A stretch of 48,490 nucleotides of DNA from Microvirga vignae (GCF_001017175.1 NZ_LCYG01000051.1:293-48782), one strand, 5' to 3'. Counted from the first letter of the stretch, positions 1 to 8,733 are shown. Program-made: numbers and translations. The notes: generated by a model not told the origin, from the letters alone.

Positions 1-909
1 GCTGTTCTCGCTTGGCAGGGACGTATGACCGGCGCGAGTGAGGCCGAGCTGTGCCCACTCCCGCAGCGGCTTGCCCTGCCGCGGCCCTTCCAGGGTGCAG
101 GAGACCGTTGTCGGAAGGTCCACCTCTATCCAGCCCCGCTCTGGCTTCCAGCCGTGCTCGCGCAGATAGTTCGCAATCGAGCCGAGGCTGTCCGGCACAG
201 AGCCCCAGATGTCGCGCCGTCCGTCCCCATCCGCATCGACGGCATAGCGCAGGAACTTCGAGGGCAGCAGCTGCGGCTGTCCCATGGCTCCAGCCCAGGA
301 AGAGAGCAAGGTCTCCTCCGGCCAGTGACCCTGCTCCAGGATCAGCAGCACCGCCAGGAGCTCCGGATAATAGAGGATGCGCCGCCGGCCCATGAAGGCC
401 TGCGTGGCCAACACCCTCAAGGCGTGGTGCTTGGGCCTGACACGACCGAAATGCGACTCGCGGCCCCAGATCGCGACAAGGATCTCCCGCGGCACGCCAT
501 AGCGCTGCTCCAGCTCGTCGAGAACGGCGGCCCACTCGTCCAGAAGGATTCGACCGGCTGTCGAGAGCGAGGTGAGCTGCCCTTCCGAGAAGTAGCGACC
601 GGGGCTCTGGAACTCGGCTTGCCGCTGATCATCCCGCGGGGGTTCTTGGCCGGGGGGCTGCAGTTCCGGAAGGCTCCAATCGAGCGTGAGGGTCATGAGG
701 GCGCGGTCGAACGTCTCGCGGGAAATCCCCTGCTTTTTCGCATCAGGCCAGACGGTGTCCGCCAGCCAGCCGCGAAACTGATCCTCAACCAGCTGTCGCG
801 TGTCTGATCTCTGCGCCTGCGCAGGCGAGTGCTCCGCCGCCACAAGAGCGCAGGAACCTACGGCAATCAGGACTGCAAACACGCGGCATACAGAACGGAT
901 GAGCATCAT
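1..909 (-). CDS. Lytic murein transglycosylase, MltB/SLT_2 type (3' end outside window)
   Basis: Periplasmic enzyme expected to cleave the MurNAc-GlcNAc bond of peptidoglycan with formation of 1,6-anhydroMurNAc. The reverse strand reads open from the ATG at 909 to the window edge, giving 303 residues. An N-terminal hydrophobic signal is followed by Cys20 in a VGSC context, which could be a lipobox. The catalytic glutamate is Glu151 in WGRESHFG. Further family blocks are GAMGQPQLLPSKFLRYAVD and DADGDGRRDIW. It lies 59 bp downstream of the penicillin-binding protein gene on the same strand, so the two may be co-transcribed. The C-terminus, where a peptidoglycan-binding domain often sits, is not visible. 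Family assignment is secure; anchoring by lipid is inference. Confidence 0.9.
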   Translation of the reverse strand, partial: MMLIRSVCRVFAVLIAVGSCALVAAEHSPAQAQRSDTRQLVEDQFRGWLADTVWPDAKKQGISRETFDRALMTLTLDWSLPELQPPGQEPPRDDQRQAEFQSPGRYFSEGQLTSLSTAGRILLDEWAAVLDELEQRYGVPREILVAIWGRESHFGRVRPKHHALRVLATQAFMGRRRILYYPELLAVLLILEQGHWPEETLLSSWAGAMGQPQLLPSKFLRYAVDADGDGRRDIWGSVPDSLGSIANYLREHGWKPERGWIEVDLPTTVSCTLEGPRQGKPLREWAQLGLTRAGHTSLPSENS

Positions 910-968
910 GAGCACCCTAGATCGGGGGAACCGTGACGGGAATACACCCGGTCAGGGCTCGGATGGTT

Positions 969-2894
969 TCAAGTCCTTTTATCCCTGAGAGGCATCTCCT
1001 GAGCTGATGGAGTTCCAGGCCTCGTCATGGCCTGCGGAAGAGAAGAGAGCCAATCGACAATCTTGCCCGGCTCAAGACCTCTCGGCTCAAGACCTCTCTT
1101 GGGGCGTGCACCCGCGAGCCGCTGCTCCTCAAACCTCTGCCGGCGCTCGGCCCATTCGTTCACCGCGTTGGAAACACGCCCGAAGTAAGCAGCCGGTGCC
1201 CCCGCCCCAGCAACGGCTTGTCCTGTCTCGCCACGACGACGGCCCATCCAGACTCCAAACACCCGCTGCTCGCTCCAGCCAATGAACCAGGCGTCGGCAT
1301 TGCCGGTCGAGGTCCCGGTCTTCCCGTAAGCTTCCCACCGCTTCAACCGCGCCGCGCGTCCGGTCCCATTCTGAACCACCTCCCGCAGAACCGCGTGGGT
1401 CGGCTCGATGCATTTCTCGGGGATGACCCTCCTCCGCATGGGGGTGAGAAAGTCGGCTCGGACCTGGCCTCGACCATCGACTACGGCCAGCACGCCCGAT
1501 GGGCGGACGCGGTAGCCGCCATTGGCCACCGCCGCATAGGCTGCTGTCATGGCCATGACATCGCTCGAGTAGGAGCCGAGGACGAAGCTCGCATCACTGG
1601 CGGGTCCAGGATCGATACCGATGCGCCGGCTGACCTCGGCGACGGTCTCAGTCCCGATCTCCTGCGCGAGCCGCACGGCAGCCGCATTGCGCGATGAGGC
1701 AATCGCCTCCTTCAAGGTCGTCTGACCGCGATAGCCCAACTCGCCATTCGCCGGCCAAGCCCCTCTGACCGGCTGGTCCATGACTCGGCTCTCCGGAGAC
1801 TTGCCGGCCTCGCAGGCGGCAATCAGCAGCGGCAGCTTGGCTGTTGAGCCGGCCTGCACGCTGGCTTTGACGGCGTTGTTGAACTGCCGCTGAGACCAGT
1901 TCACGGAGCCCACCATCGCCTGCACGCGTCCATTCGGCGCCATCATCACTGCGCCAGCATCATACTCGGGTGGAACGGTTCGTTCCTTGACCATCCTGTT
2001 GAGATGTTGCTCCGCGAGATGCTGGATCCGCGGGTTCAAGGTGACAAAGAACCGGACCGTCTCTCCCGGCTGCACATACTTGTCCGCCCACGTCTCCACC
2101 ACCCATTCGGTAAAGGCCTGCGGCTGAATCCTGAACTCCGGCAGCATGCCAGGGCGAGTTCCGGCCTTTTCGGCCTGACGGCGCTCGTTGTTGGTGATCC
2201 TGCCCTGCTCGGCCATCAGCTTAAGGACGAGAAGCGCCCGTTCATGCGCCCGCTCCCGCGTCTTTTCGCGGACCGGATTGAGCCGGGCAGGCGCTTTGAC
2301 CATGCCGGCCAGCAGAGCGGCTTCATAAAGCGTCAGATCCTTCGGTTCTTTGCGAAAGTAGTGGCGGCTGGCCCGGTACAGCCCGACGATGTCGCGTCCA
2401 CCAAACTCGATCTGGTTGAGGTAGGCGGCTAGAAGCTCCTCTTTGCCCACTGCTTCATCAAAGAGCCCGGCGTACCAGACCTCGGCTCCCTTGCGCTCAA
2501 GACGCGTAAGCACATCGCTCCCACGCAGATCGTGGAACACCAGGTTCTTGAGGAGCTGCATCGGGATCGTGCTGCCGCCTCGGGCCAGGCCGCCTTTGAG
2601 TACGGAGAGCAGCGAGACCACATCAACCCCGCCGTGGTCGAAGTAGCGCTTGTCCTCGACGGCCACGATAGCCTTTTTCATCACTTCGGGGATCTCTGAC
2701 GGTGCGAGAACCACGGGGCAACGGCAGTAGGCATCCCATCCGGTCCTGGTGCGGGTGACCATCACCTGTGGGGATGAGACGAGAAGCCGGAGAGACCGAG
2801 GCTGGAGATCCCAGAAGTGCACCGAGTCTGCGGCTTGTGCGGTGGAGAGACTGGTGAGCAGAAGAGCAGTGGCGAAAGCCAGAGCGCGGGTCAT
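969..2894 (-). CDS. Bifunctional class A penicillin-binding protein (transglycosylase/transpeptidase)
   Basis: 641 residues. It should polymerise and cross-link peptidoglycan in the periplasm. The glycosyltransferase (GT51) domain carries Glu80 in VEDKRYFDHGG and the GGSTIPMQLLKN motif at about 107-117. The transpeptidase domain has all three motifs: Ser350 in STAK, SRN at 401-403 and KTGT at 525-528, so it looks catalytically intact. The N-terminus (MTRALAFATALLLTSLSTAQA) reads like a cleavable signal peptide with an AQA site and no long cytoplasmic lead, unlike typical PBP1a with its N-terminal anchor. Close to the C-terminus is a duplicated RGLEP, reflecting a 15-bp tandem repeat in the DNA near 1070-1095. 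It is followed by a lytic transglycosylase gene. Confidence 0.92.
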   Translation of the reverse strand: MTRALAFATALLLTSLSTAQAADSVHFWDLQPRSLRLLVSSPQVMVTRTRTGWDAYCRCPVVLAPSEIPEVMKKAIVAVEDKRYFDHGGVDVVSLLSVLKGGLARGGSTIPMQLLKNLVFHDLRGSDVLTRLERKGAEVWYAGLFDEAVGKEELLAAYLNQIEFGGRDIVGLYRASRHYFRKEPKDLTLYEAALLAGMVKAPARLNPVREKTRERAHERALLVLKLMAEQGRITNNERRQAEKAGTRPGMLPEFRIQPQAFTEWVVETWADKYVQPGETVRFFVTLNPRIQHLAEQHLNRMVKERTVPPEYDAGAVMMAPNGRVQAMVGSVNWSQRQFNNAVKASVQAGSTAKLPLLIAACEAGKSPESRVMDQPVRGAWPANGELGYRGQTTLKEAIASSRNAAAVRLAQEIGTETVAEVSRRIGIDPGPASDASFVLGSYSSDVMAMTAAYAAVANGGYRVRPSGVLAVVDGRGQVRADFLTPMRRRVIPEKCIEPTHAVLREVVQNGTGRAARLKRWEAYGKTGTSTGNADAWFIGWSEQRVFGVWMGRRRGETGQAVAGAGAPAAYFGRVSNAVNEWAERRQRFEEQRLAGARPKRGLEPRGLEPGKIVDWLSSLPQAMTRPGTPSAQEMPLRDKRT

Positions 2895-3214
2895 TTGAGG
2901 CCCTATGACGCGCCGACCGATTCGGCGCCAAGGCCTTCAACAAACACGAAGACTGTGGCTGAAACCGGTATGATGTTACGGTCAAGCTACGACGGTGTCG
3001 AGAAGCCCGCCTGCTTGCACTGTTTCCTGGAGAAGCGCACAAGATCGCGGCTCATGGCGAGCCTTCGCCATGCTTGGGCAGCTCGGCCTCAGACCTAAGA
3101 GGCGTTGCACGATTGCACGACCACCGCGAAGGACAGTGCCCCTCCCCTTCACTGGGCAGGGTCTGAGAAGTCCAGAGCCAGATCCCAGCCGTCGCCTTGA
3201 GTTGATCCCTTGAG
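2895..3214. other. Intergenic stretch without a recognised gene
   Basis: 320 bp between the penicillin-binding protein start and the integrase remnant. Short frames on both strands look like shadows. At 3203-3226 there is a small direct duplication of CTTGAGTTGATC. The penicillin-binding protein promoter should lie at the left end. Nothing else is supported. Confidence 0.4.
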
Positions 3215-3595
3215 TTGATCCGCAGCCTTCCGAAGATCGGAGCGTCCTCGAAGCTCCTGTTCACCACCACCGGCAGCACGTCCTTCTCGGGCGTGTCGAA
3301 GGCAGTGGAGCGCCCCTCGGCTCTGGCCGGCCGGCACCTGAGCGGGGATGGCAGGCTTGCGCCGTGGCGGCTGCACGATCTGCGGCGGACGTTTGCCGCC
3401 GGCTGTGCCCGGTTGGGTGTGCCGCTGCACGTCGTGGAGACGAGCCTCAACCACACCTCGGGCACCTTCGGCGGCATTGTGGCCGTCTATCAGCGCCACG
3501 ACTTCCTGGACGAGCGACGGCAGGCCCTGGAGACCCGGGGCCGTTTCGTGATTGGCCTCACCGGAAGCGGCAGCGGCCCTGCTCTCACAGAGTAG
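3215..3595 (+). pseudogene. C-terminal remnant of a phage/ICE tyrosine recombinase (integrase)
   Basis: 126 codons are open, but only the end of the catalytic domain is present. WRLHDLRRTFA carries the second catalytic arginine, LNHTSG carries a catalytic-box histidine position, and VYQRHDFLDERRQALE holds the nucleophilic tyrosine context. Full tyrosine recombinases are about 350-420 residues, so the core-binding domain, the first arginine and the lysine hairpin are missing. The first codon is not a credible native start. It lies at the edge of other phage-like debris (HNH scrap, terminase small subunit), marking a decayed integrated element. Overlap with the convergent gene at 3585 is 11 bp. 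Confidence 0.8.
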
Positions 3596-4091
3596 GGGCA
3601 AGCCACTCCTTGATCTTGCTGAACTTCAGATGGTCGGCCACCGATGTGGCAGCCTTGGCATTCTGTTGAACCGCGTCCAGCCTGGACCTCACCTCCGCCG
3701 GCGCAAGCACCTCAGCCTGCCGCCCAATGGCTAATGCGTCCTCCAGGATCTCGAGGCGATCCTGGAAGCTCATGCGATATCTCAGGTGCTGGGCGATATA
3801 GACCTCCCGCTCCCACTCCACCTTCGCCGTATCGGCGCAGGCCAAACGGGTGACGAACGGTAGAAGTTGCTGCCGCTCCTCATCACTGGCTTCATCGTTC
3901 AGGAGCATCGCCAAGCGGCAGATCGGGCGCGAGAAACACGCCGGCATGGTCTCGACGGCCCGGACCGGCTGATAGGGAAAGCCAGCCGCAACAATCGCCG
4001 CCTCGTTGATGCAGGTTCCGCCGTCCTTGCCGGGGAATGCGTGTGAGCCTCGCTTCAGCTTCCAATTCAGGATGTGATCGAAAGTGTCCAT
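3585..4091 (-). CDS. Conserved hypothetical protein of the integrated element
   Basis: 168 residues beginning MDTFDHILNWKLKRGSHAFP. The ATG at 4091 is chosen because AAGGA sits about 9 nt upstream; in-frame ATGs at 4100 and further upstream lack this. The conserved-looking N-terminal part (GKDGGTCINEAAIVAAGF, then ACFSRPICRLAMLLND) resembles a hypothetical family I recall from Rhizobiales accessory DNA, but I cannot name a function. No signal peptide or membrane segment is seen; the protein is probably cytoplasmic. It ends convergent with, and overlapping, the integrase remnant, so it was probably part of the same mobile cargo. Confidence 0.7.
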   Translation of the reverse strand: MDTFDHILNWKLKRGSHAFPGKDGGTCINEAAIVAAGFPYQPVRAVETMPACFSRPICRLAMLLNDEASDEERQQLLPFVTRLACADTAKVEWEREVYIAQHLRYRMSFQDRLEILEDALAIGRQAEVLAPAEVRSRLDAVQQNAKAATSVADHLKFSKIKEWLAPTL

Positions 4092-4329
4092 GGCAGCCAT
4101 CCTTGTGGCATGCCCCCACCCAGCGATGGTGATCCTCTGACAGCTCACCTGTCAATCGCAACGGTATGCTATGCCGGAGTACCGAACGTGAATGATCGGT
4201 GGTGCGCCTGCTGATTCAGGTGCACCGACCCCCAGTGAGGTAGCCGCGCAACTTGGCATCGACCGCCCAAACCGAGCGCGGTGCCTCCCTTCTCGGTCGG
4301 CCGCCACGCGCGCGCTTGGAGGTCAGCTC

Positions 4330-5082
4330 ATGATAGGCACCGTGAAGGAGTTCAATGGCCAGCGTTACGAATGTATCGCCCTCGAGCCGCACAGTCGGCG
4401 CGACACTGGAACGAGCGAGCTCGCCGTGTGGGAGTCCGGCTGTGCTCAGTGTGGCGAGCCATTCGTCTTCAAGGCATCGGCCTCGTCAGACAGGTTCATG
4501 CCAAGCCGGCGTTGCACGGTTCATAAGAGACCGGGCCAGCGAGTGACCAGTCGCGAACTCGCCGAGATGGAGCGCAAGGTCGAGGAACGGCGCAAGGCTG
4601 AAGAGGCTAGGCTTATCGAAGAGAGACGGCTTGAAGAGGAGCGGCAAGCTGTTCTGAGGCTAGCTCGGACCATGGAAAAGCGACGGCTCTGCGGTCCAGC
4701 ATTTGAGAATTACAACGTTGCTCAAGTGCAATGGCATGAATGGAAGCGCACCTCTATCCAAGCATGGGAATTGTTCTTGGACGGTGATCTTGTCCGCAAT
4801 GCTTGGCGTGGTATCGGGTACATTCAGGAGGTGGAGGGCAACAATCTGCGCGTTGTCTGGCGCGATGGCACAACGGTCCTTGGCCATTTCTCCGCGTTCG
4901 AGCGGCTCCTCCCTATTCCGGTTGGCTACTGGGTGATTGATGAAGAGCATGGCGAGGGCGAGGTCGCTGAACAAAACGGCTATGACCTGACCATTGAGTT
5001 CATCGATAGAGAGCGGCGGACGGTAAACAACTATCGGGCCGTTCCGCTCGGCGGCTATCTCCCTTTCCAAGAGGACGCCTGA
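4330..5082 (+). CDS. Hypothetical protein with a Cys-containing N-terminal module and a charged coiled coil
   Basis: 250 residues. The ATG at 4330 is preferred: GGAGG lies 7 nt upstream and the protein then begins MIGTVKEFNGQRYECIAL; the frame stays open upstream to 4192 without a convincing ribosome-binding site. The N-terminal part has a CAQCGEPF pair plus a further Cys in RRCTVHKRPG, suggesting a small metal-binding fold. It is followed by a Glu/Arg-rich helix (about residues 75-115, KVEERRKAEEARLIEERR). The C-terminal 110 residues look globular, with WRDGTTVLGHFSAFERLLP. Hypothetical proteins with this N-terminal module occur in phage-like DNA of Rhizobiales (from memory). Function unknown. 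Confidence 0.65.
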   Translation: MIGTVKEFNGQRYECIALEPHSRRDTGTSELAVWESGCAQCGEPFVFKASASSDRFMPSRRCTVHKRPGQRVTSRELAEMERKVEERRKAEEARLIEERRLEEERQAVLRLARTMEKRRLCGPAFENYNVAQVQWHEWKRTSIQAWELFLDGDLVRNAWRGIGYIQEVEGNNLRVVWRDGTTVLGHFSAFERLLPIPVGYWVIDEEHGEGEVAEQNGYDLTIEFIDRERRTVNNYRAVPLGGYLPFQEDA

Positions 5083-5088
5083 GCCACG

Positions 5089-5145
5089 GTGCATTGGCCC
5101 TACAACACAACGGCTTGGCGCAATCTGCGACCGGCCAAGCTGCAG
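5089..5145 (+). pseudogene. Scrap of a phage HNH endonuclease N-terminus
   Basis: The frame reads VHWPYNTTAWRNLRPAKLQ, which resembles the start of small HNH endonucleases encoded immediately before terminase genes in tailed phages. The downstream HNH core is absent. The position, just before a terminase small-subunit pseudogene, fits. The match is short, so confidence is low. Confidence 0.35.
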
Positions 5146-5262
5146 ATGCGCTGTCCTCATGGGAGAGGGAGAGGGCAGGTCAAATCTCTAGGGCTTTTGC
5201 GCCCGCGACCGGCCAAGCACGCAGATTCTCTCAGCCACAAAATAAGGCAACGGGGGTAAAGC

Positions 5263-5645
5263 GTGAGCAGACCACGTAAGACAACAGCCGAACTGGCACT
5301 CAAGGGCGCGTTCCAGCGCAATCCGTCACGGCTGAAGGAGCGTGAAGGTAAGCCAGTCGTGACGGGGCACTCGGGCTTCCACCCGCAACTCTATCGGATG
5401 GAGCCAAGACCGTCTGGCTGGAGATGGCGGCTCATGGCACCTGGCTCACGAGCGCCGATGCTCTGCTGGTGGAGATTGCGGCCAACCTGATGGCGGAGTT
5501 CCGCTCGGATGCCGCCAACACGCGCCGTGTGGCCGTCCTCGTCACCGTGCCGAACAAACTCGGGTTTGGCCTGGCCGAGCGGTCGAAGATCCGGGCACCG
5601 CAGGCCAAGGAGCCGGAGCCTAATCCCTTTGCGGCGTTCTTCTGA
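5263..5645 (+). pseudogene. Frameshifted phage terminase small subunit (P27 family)
   Basis: Terminase small subunits recognise phage DNA for packaging. The first half reads from a GTG at 5263 (GGGGG upstream) as SRPRKTTAELALKGAFQRNP and so on to about 5398. The second half continues in the +1 frame from GAKTVWLEMAAHGTWLTSAD to the stop at 5645, including NKLGFGLAERSKIRAP near the end. The joined product would be about 126 residues, normal for P27-like small subunits, so one indel near 5398-5405 breaks it. No large terminase or portal gene follows, so packaging functions are lost. The family call rests on the KTAAELALxGAFxxNP-like start and the end motif. Confidence 0.75.
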
Positions 5646-6080
5646 ACGTTCAGGCGGGCTGCGTGAGCGTCTCAGGCAGCCTGCAGGCTCTGGACCGCTC
5701 CTGTCACCGCAAGCTCAAGCCCTCTGCCCCACCCGGTCGGGTCCCTCTCCAGGGCGCGTCTCAGCGGAGGTGCGCGGCCCTGCCCTGAATACAATCAACC
5801 GAAATCAAGCGCCGCTAGGTCGCTAAACGTATTGGCGCGGGTGCCTTTCCTCGCGCCATTGGCCGGGCTGACTGCGGGTGCACCGACGGCCCCACACCAC
5901 TCCATCGGAAAAAGGCACAGGTTGCCGCGTTCCTGCCTCGTCCCAGTTGGTTGAATGGCCCTGAAAGTGCTTAGACTTGCGGTGTTCTTTCTGTGCTTCA
6001 TCGCTACCCCGCCGCTTGCCACGGCCAACCAGCGCGTCGGATACATGGACGGAGAGGCGTCCTTCAGGAGTAAGGGTCGG
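5646..6080. other. Intergenic stretch without a recognised gene
   Basis: 435 bp. The long reverse frame crossing it (5823-6845) has Ser/Arg-rich shadow composition and runs antisense to two better genes. A forward frame opens at 5955 with a hydrophobic MALKVLRLAVFFLCFIA start that is in frame with the next gene, but it has no ribosome-binding site; it could be an alternative upstream start. No repeat or RNA was recognised. Confidence 0.4.
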
Positions 6081-6380
6081 ATGCGCGCCAAGCACCTCCT
6101 CTATATCGCTCCCGCCGTCATTATTGGCCATGCGGCCGCCCAAGAGGCCATCCCGGCTGACGTGCGCGCGTTCGCCGAGCGCCGCCTCGAGTGCAATCAC
6201 TGGGCAGGCGAGGAACCATATGACGCCGAGCGAGCGGGCCAAATCACTGGCGCGATGGAGCGCCTCCAATGTGAACGGCTCAAGGTCGATGAGATGCAGC
6301 TTCGTCGTCATTACGCGGGCTCTACTGCCATTCTCGGCGTGTTGGATGACGTGAGGCGTCAGACCGGTGCTGACGAGTAA
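6081..6380 (+). CDS. Small exported hypothetical protein
   Basis: 99 residues from ATG 6081 (purine-rich GGAGTAAGGG just upstream). The N-terminus MRAKHLLYIAPAVIIGHAAAQ is a short signal peptide with an AAAQ end, so the mature product should be periplasmic. The mature part is conserved-looking: RLECNHWAGEEPYDAERAGQ, then ERLQCERLKVDEMQLRRHY. Two cysteines (in ECNHW and LQCER) could form a disulfide. I recall similar small proteins in Methylobacterium-like genomes, with no known function. An intrinsic terminator follows at 6420. The frame is open back to 5955, so a longer form cannot be excluded. Confidence 0.7.
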   Translation: MRAKHLLYIAPAVIIGHAAAQEAIPADVRAFAERRLECNHWAGEEPYDAERAGQITGAMERLQCERLKVDEMQLRRHYAGSTAILGVLDDVRRQTGADE

Positions 6381-6419
6381 TAACCAGGGCACGTTTCTGC
6401 CATCAATTGCGTTTGTAAG

Positions 6420-6456
6420 GCGGGGCTGTCCACGGATGTAATGGCAGCCCCGCTTT
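6420..6456 (+). terminator. Rho-independent terminator
   Basis: Perfect 9-bp stem GCGGGGCTG (6420-6428) with CAGCCCCGC (6445-6453), 16-nt loop, then TTTCTTCTT. It lies 40 bp after the stop of the small exported protein and should end that transcript. Confidence 0.8.
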
Positions 6457-6513
6457 CTTCTTGCTTCCAAGCTCCAGCCATCTTGTAATCCATCTGACAT
6501 TCGGAGAGGGACG

Positions 6514-6966
6514 ATGGACCGCATTAAGTTTTCAGCTGCAGTGACGCTAATTGCTCTGAGTTTTGCGCGCCCTGCTCTTGCTGACGATACAGCAGATGCC
6601 CTCACTGTCTTCAAAGAGTACGTGGCCCGCTCGGATCGCTTCGACGTGGCGATTGCTGACTTGTATGCGGATGACGCGGTCATTAAGGCAAAGCGCCTTG
6701 GGCCCGACGGGCGAATGCAGACCTTCACGTTCACAGGCAGGCAATGGAAAGCCTTGATCCCCCAAGCAATCCCGCTGGCGCAGCAGCTTGACGAGCGGAA
6801 CAACTTCCAGGATGTGTCGGTCAAGCCCAGCGATACCGGCATCATGATAACCGCCCGTCGCTATTCCCGCATAGAGGACTCTACGACCCCGTGGGCGATC
6901 CTTGTCACCAAACAGCAGACAGGCGACTGGAAGATCAGTGCCGAGATTATTGAAAGCCGACCCTAG
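6514..6966 (+). CDS. Exported small protein, probable NTF2/SnoaL-like fold
   Basis: 150 residues. The start ATG at 6514 has GGAGAGG upstream. The N-terminal signal peptide ends at ARPALADD. The mature part (ALTVFKEYVARSDRFDVAIAD, then LYADDAVIKAKR, later WAILVTKQQTGDWKISAEII) has the layout of an NTF2/SnoaL-like alpha+beta cone: helix, Ala-Asp-Asp-Ala-Val turn, and strands ending in a W-K-I-x-x-E strand. The fold is inferred from pattern only; no catalytic residues can be assigned. It is probably periplasmic. It has its own transcription unit after the terminator at 6420. Confidence 0.75.
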   Translation: MDRIKFSAAVTLIALSFARPALADDTADALTVFKEYVARSDRFDVAIADLYADDAVIKAKRLGPDGRMQTFTFTGRQWKALIPQAIPLAQQLDERNNFQDVSVKPSDTGIMITARRYSRIEDSTTPWAILVTKQQTGDWKISAEIIESRP

Positions 6967-7170
6967 TTGGGCAGGCTGAGCGCCTTGGCTTGTTCATGCT
7001 TTCTCCTGCTCTCACAAACCACCTGCCACTATGGGAGCCGCACGAAGTATAGCAAAGAATCCGCGGACTCATCGAGGCATCCCTTGGAACCGGATTTACT
7101 GTATAATCGCGACCGCATTCCATAAAGGCAATTGCGCATAATCCGCCTTCAGGTAGCCCCGGCGGCCAAC

Positions 7171-7977
7171 TTACAACCGTGCTGTATTGTCAACCTCGTG
7201 CCTCAAGAAATCGAAGAGGGCTTGAGGCATGCCTTTCATCTCTGAGCGCGGTGGCTCGTCTGCACGGAGCTTGAGGTAAAGTTCGATGGCAGCAACGAGA
7301 CTTGCCTTCACTGATCCGAAATCATGGCGTGCGACCGTAGCAGCCAGTTGCCCGGTTTCATCAAGCCTATACGCCTCAACTCGTCTCACACCACGCTGCG
7401 GGCGCCCCGCACGGCGGTGGAGCATAGGCCCCAGAACCTGATCACGGAAGAAAGCGAGCATGCTGATGGCCTCGAAGAGCTCTCCTCGCAGGGCTCTGGC
7501 TGCTCCGTAGTGGAGCCAGATCCATGCCCGGGCCTCAAACCAATCCGGATCCAGGTTCGGCCAGGAAATTTCCGCCCGGTCCAATCTTGCCTCGACGGCC
7601 ACTTTGTCCCGTGACCAGAGAACGATCGGACGCTCGACGAGCCGATCCAGGTCCGACATCGTGACGAACTTCAAGTCGATATGGAGAAGCTCAGGCCCAT
7701 AGAGGCAGATCAGGAGGCGGGGCTCGCCAACGTGCTCCCCCGTGAATGCACTCAGCAACGGTCCGAGGCGGCGCGCCATTTCCATTCTGGAAGCCAGCAC
7801 CTCGGTGTAGGAGTCCTCCTCGACGACGACAACGAGGTCGAGATCAGAGAGCTCATCCATGCCACCATGGATCATGGAGCCGCCGGCAAGCAAAGTATGG
7901 ATGCGAAGGTCAGTTGAGAGGATGCCGCGGGCTTTATCGAGGAAGGCGGCATGATAGGGGGGAAGTGTGCTCGTCAT
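7171..7977 (-). CDS. Nucleotidyltransferase-domain protein
   Basis: 268 residues. ATG 7977 has GGAGG 6 nt upstream. The N-terminal region contains the polymerase-beta-type nucleotidyltransferase signature GGSMIHGGMDELSDLDLVVV at about residues 32-51 (Gly-Ser, then Asp-x-Asp metal ligands), with a later acidic residue in LLHIDLKFV as the likely third carboxylate. The C-terminal half is helical. This fold covers aminoglycoside adenylyltransferases, MNT-type antitoxin/toxin enzymes and others. Length and two-domain build are compatible with an aminoglycoside nucleotidyltransferase-like enzyme, but the substrate cannot be read from sequence. No HEPN partner gene is adjacent. Monocistronic. Confidence 0.8.
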   Translation of the reverse strand: MTSTLPPYHAAFLDKARGILSTDLRIHTLLAGGSMIHGGMDELSDLDLVVVVEEDSYTEVLASRMEMARRLGPLLSAFTGEHVGEPRLLICLYGPELLHIDLKFVTMSDLDRLVERPIVLWSRDKVAVEARLDRAEISWPNLDPDWFEARAWIWLHYGAARALRGELFEAISMLAFFRDQVLGPMLHRRAGRPQRGVRRVEAYRLDETGQLAATVARHDFGSVKASLVAAIELYLKLRADEPPRSEMKGMPQALFDFLRHEVDNTARL

Positions 7978-8457
7978 GTATTCCTCCAAGCCAGCACCTC
8001 AGGATACGCGAAAAGATATGAGTTCCATAAAAGGGGTTATCCGAATTGTTGGTTCGAGTGAGGAAGTTGCATATGGCTGAAACGGCAGCAAACAAGGCTA
8101 TGCTACCCGAGGCAGCGGCGGCCAACTCACCAAAGATGTGTGCCAGGATGTTCTCGGGGATCTGGTCGTTAAAGGCATGGTGAACATGGTGCAGGGAGGC
8201 AACGGCAACGCCAAGCAGCCGTCCAGTGTGGGCGCTATATGCATTGTCACAGCATTGTGCCGATGAACATTTCTACGTCATGGCGGGCCACTTACCGGAG
8301 TTTCCGCGAATTGGCGATAGTACCGGGTTCGCTGTCCCTTCGGGCCATCAACCACAGTTTCCTAGTCTCGGCATAGCCGAGCGCTCAATTAACGTTATTT
8401 TTCCTATCGGAAGGTCATACCTCTGTTCTCGGTAGCAAACAGCAAGACTTTGAATAG
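7978..8457. other. Intergenic stretch, no convincing gene
   Basis: 480 bp, more AT-rich than its surroundings toward the right. A 36-codon frame at 8074 and a 69-codon frame at 8226 exist but lack ribosome-binding sites and protein-like composition. The right end should hold the promoter for the small gene at 8458. Confidence 0.4.
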
Positions 8458-8733
8458 GTGCCATCTTTGCCTCACTCTCACACAACTTACAAAATCGTCG
8501 GCATCAATCGCAAAATCGTTGGCCGCAAAAGTGTTTGGCTGATTTTTCGCGACGATGAGTTTGTTGGAGCCTTCCCGGCCCGGTCCTTAGCCGAGATTCT
8601 GGTGTGGGAGATGGTTGAGGCGAGCTGCGCTGAGCAAAGGGCTTCTCAAGTTCTGATTGAAGATGAGGTTGTGTGCGAGAAACTCCTGTGCCGCTGCTTT
8701 AAGGGCGCGTCTCCCGGAACACACCTGTCTTAG
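8458..8733 (+). CDS. Small hypothetical protein
   Basis: 91 residues from a GTG start. The sequence (YKIVGINRKIVGRKSVWLIF, then RDDEFVGAFPARSLAEILVW) is protein-like, with alternating strands and a helix, and its GC content is lower than the neighbours. No domain recognised; no signal peptide. The purine-rich stretch upstream of the GTG is weak, so the start is uncertain. The 234 bp that follow up to 8967 hold no supported gene. Confidence 0.4.
   Translation: MPSLPHSHTTYKIVGINRKIVGRKSVWLIFRDDEFVGAFPARSLAEILVWEMVEASCAEQRASQVLIEDEVVCEKLLCRCFKGASPGTHLS

Noticed and set aside
25..807. 260-codon forward frame over the left edge
   Set aside because: Antisense to the lytic transglycosylase, whose reverse-strand reading has the full set of family motifs.
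5823..6845. 340-codon reverse frame
   Set aside because: Runs antisense to two forward genes with signal peptides and ribosome-binding sites; Ser/Arg-rich composition typical of a shadow.
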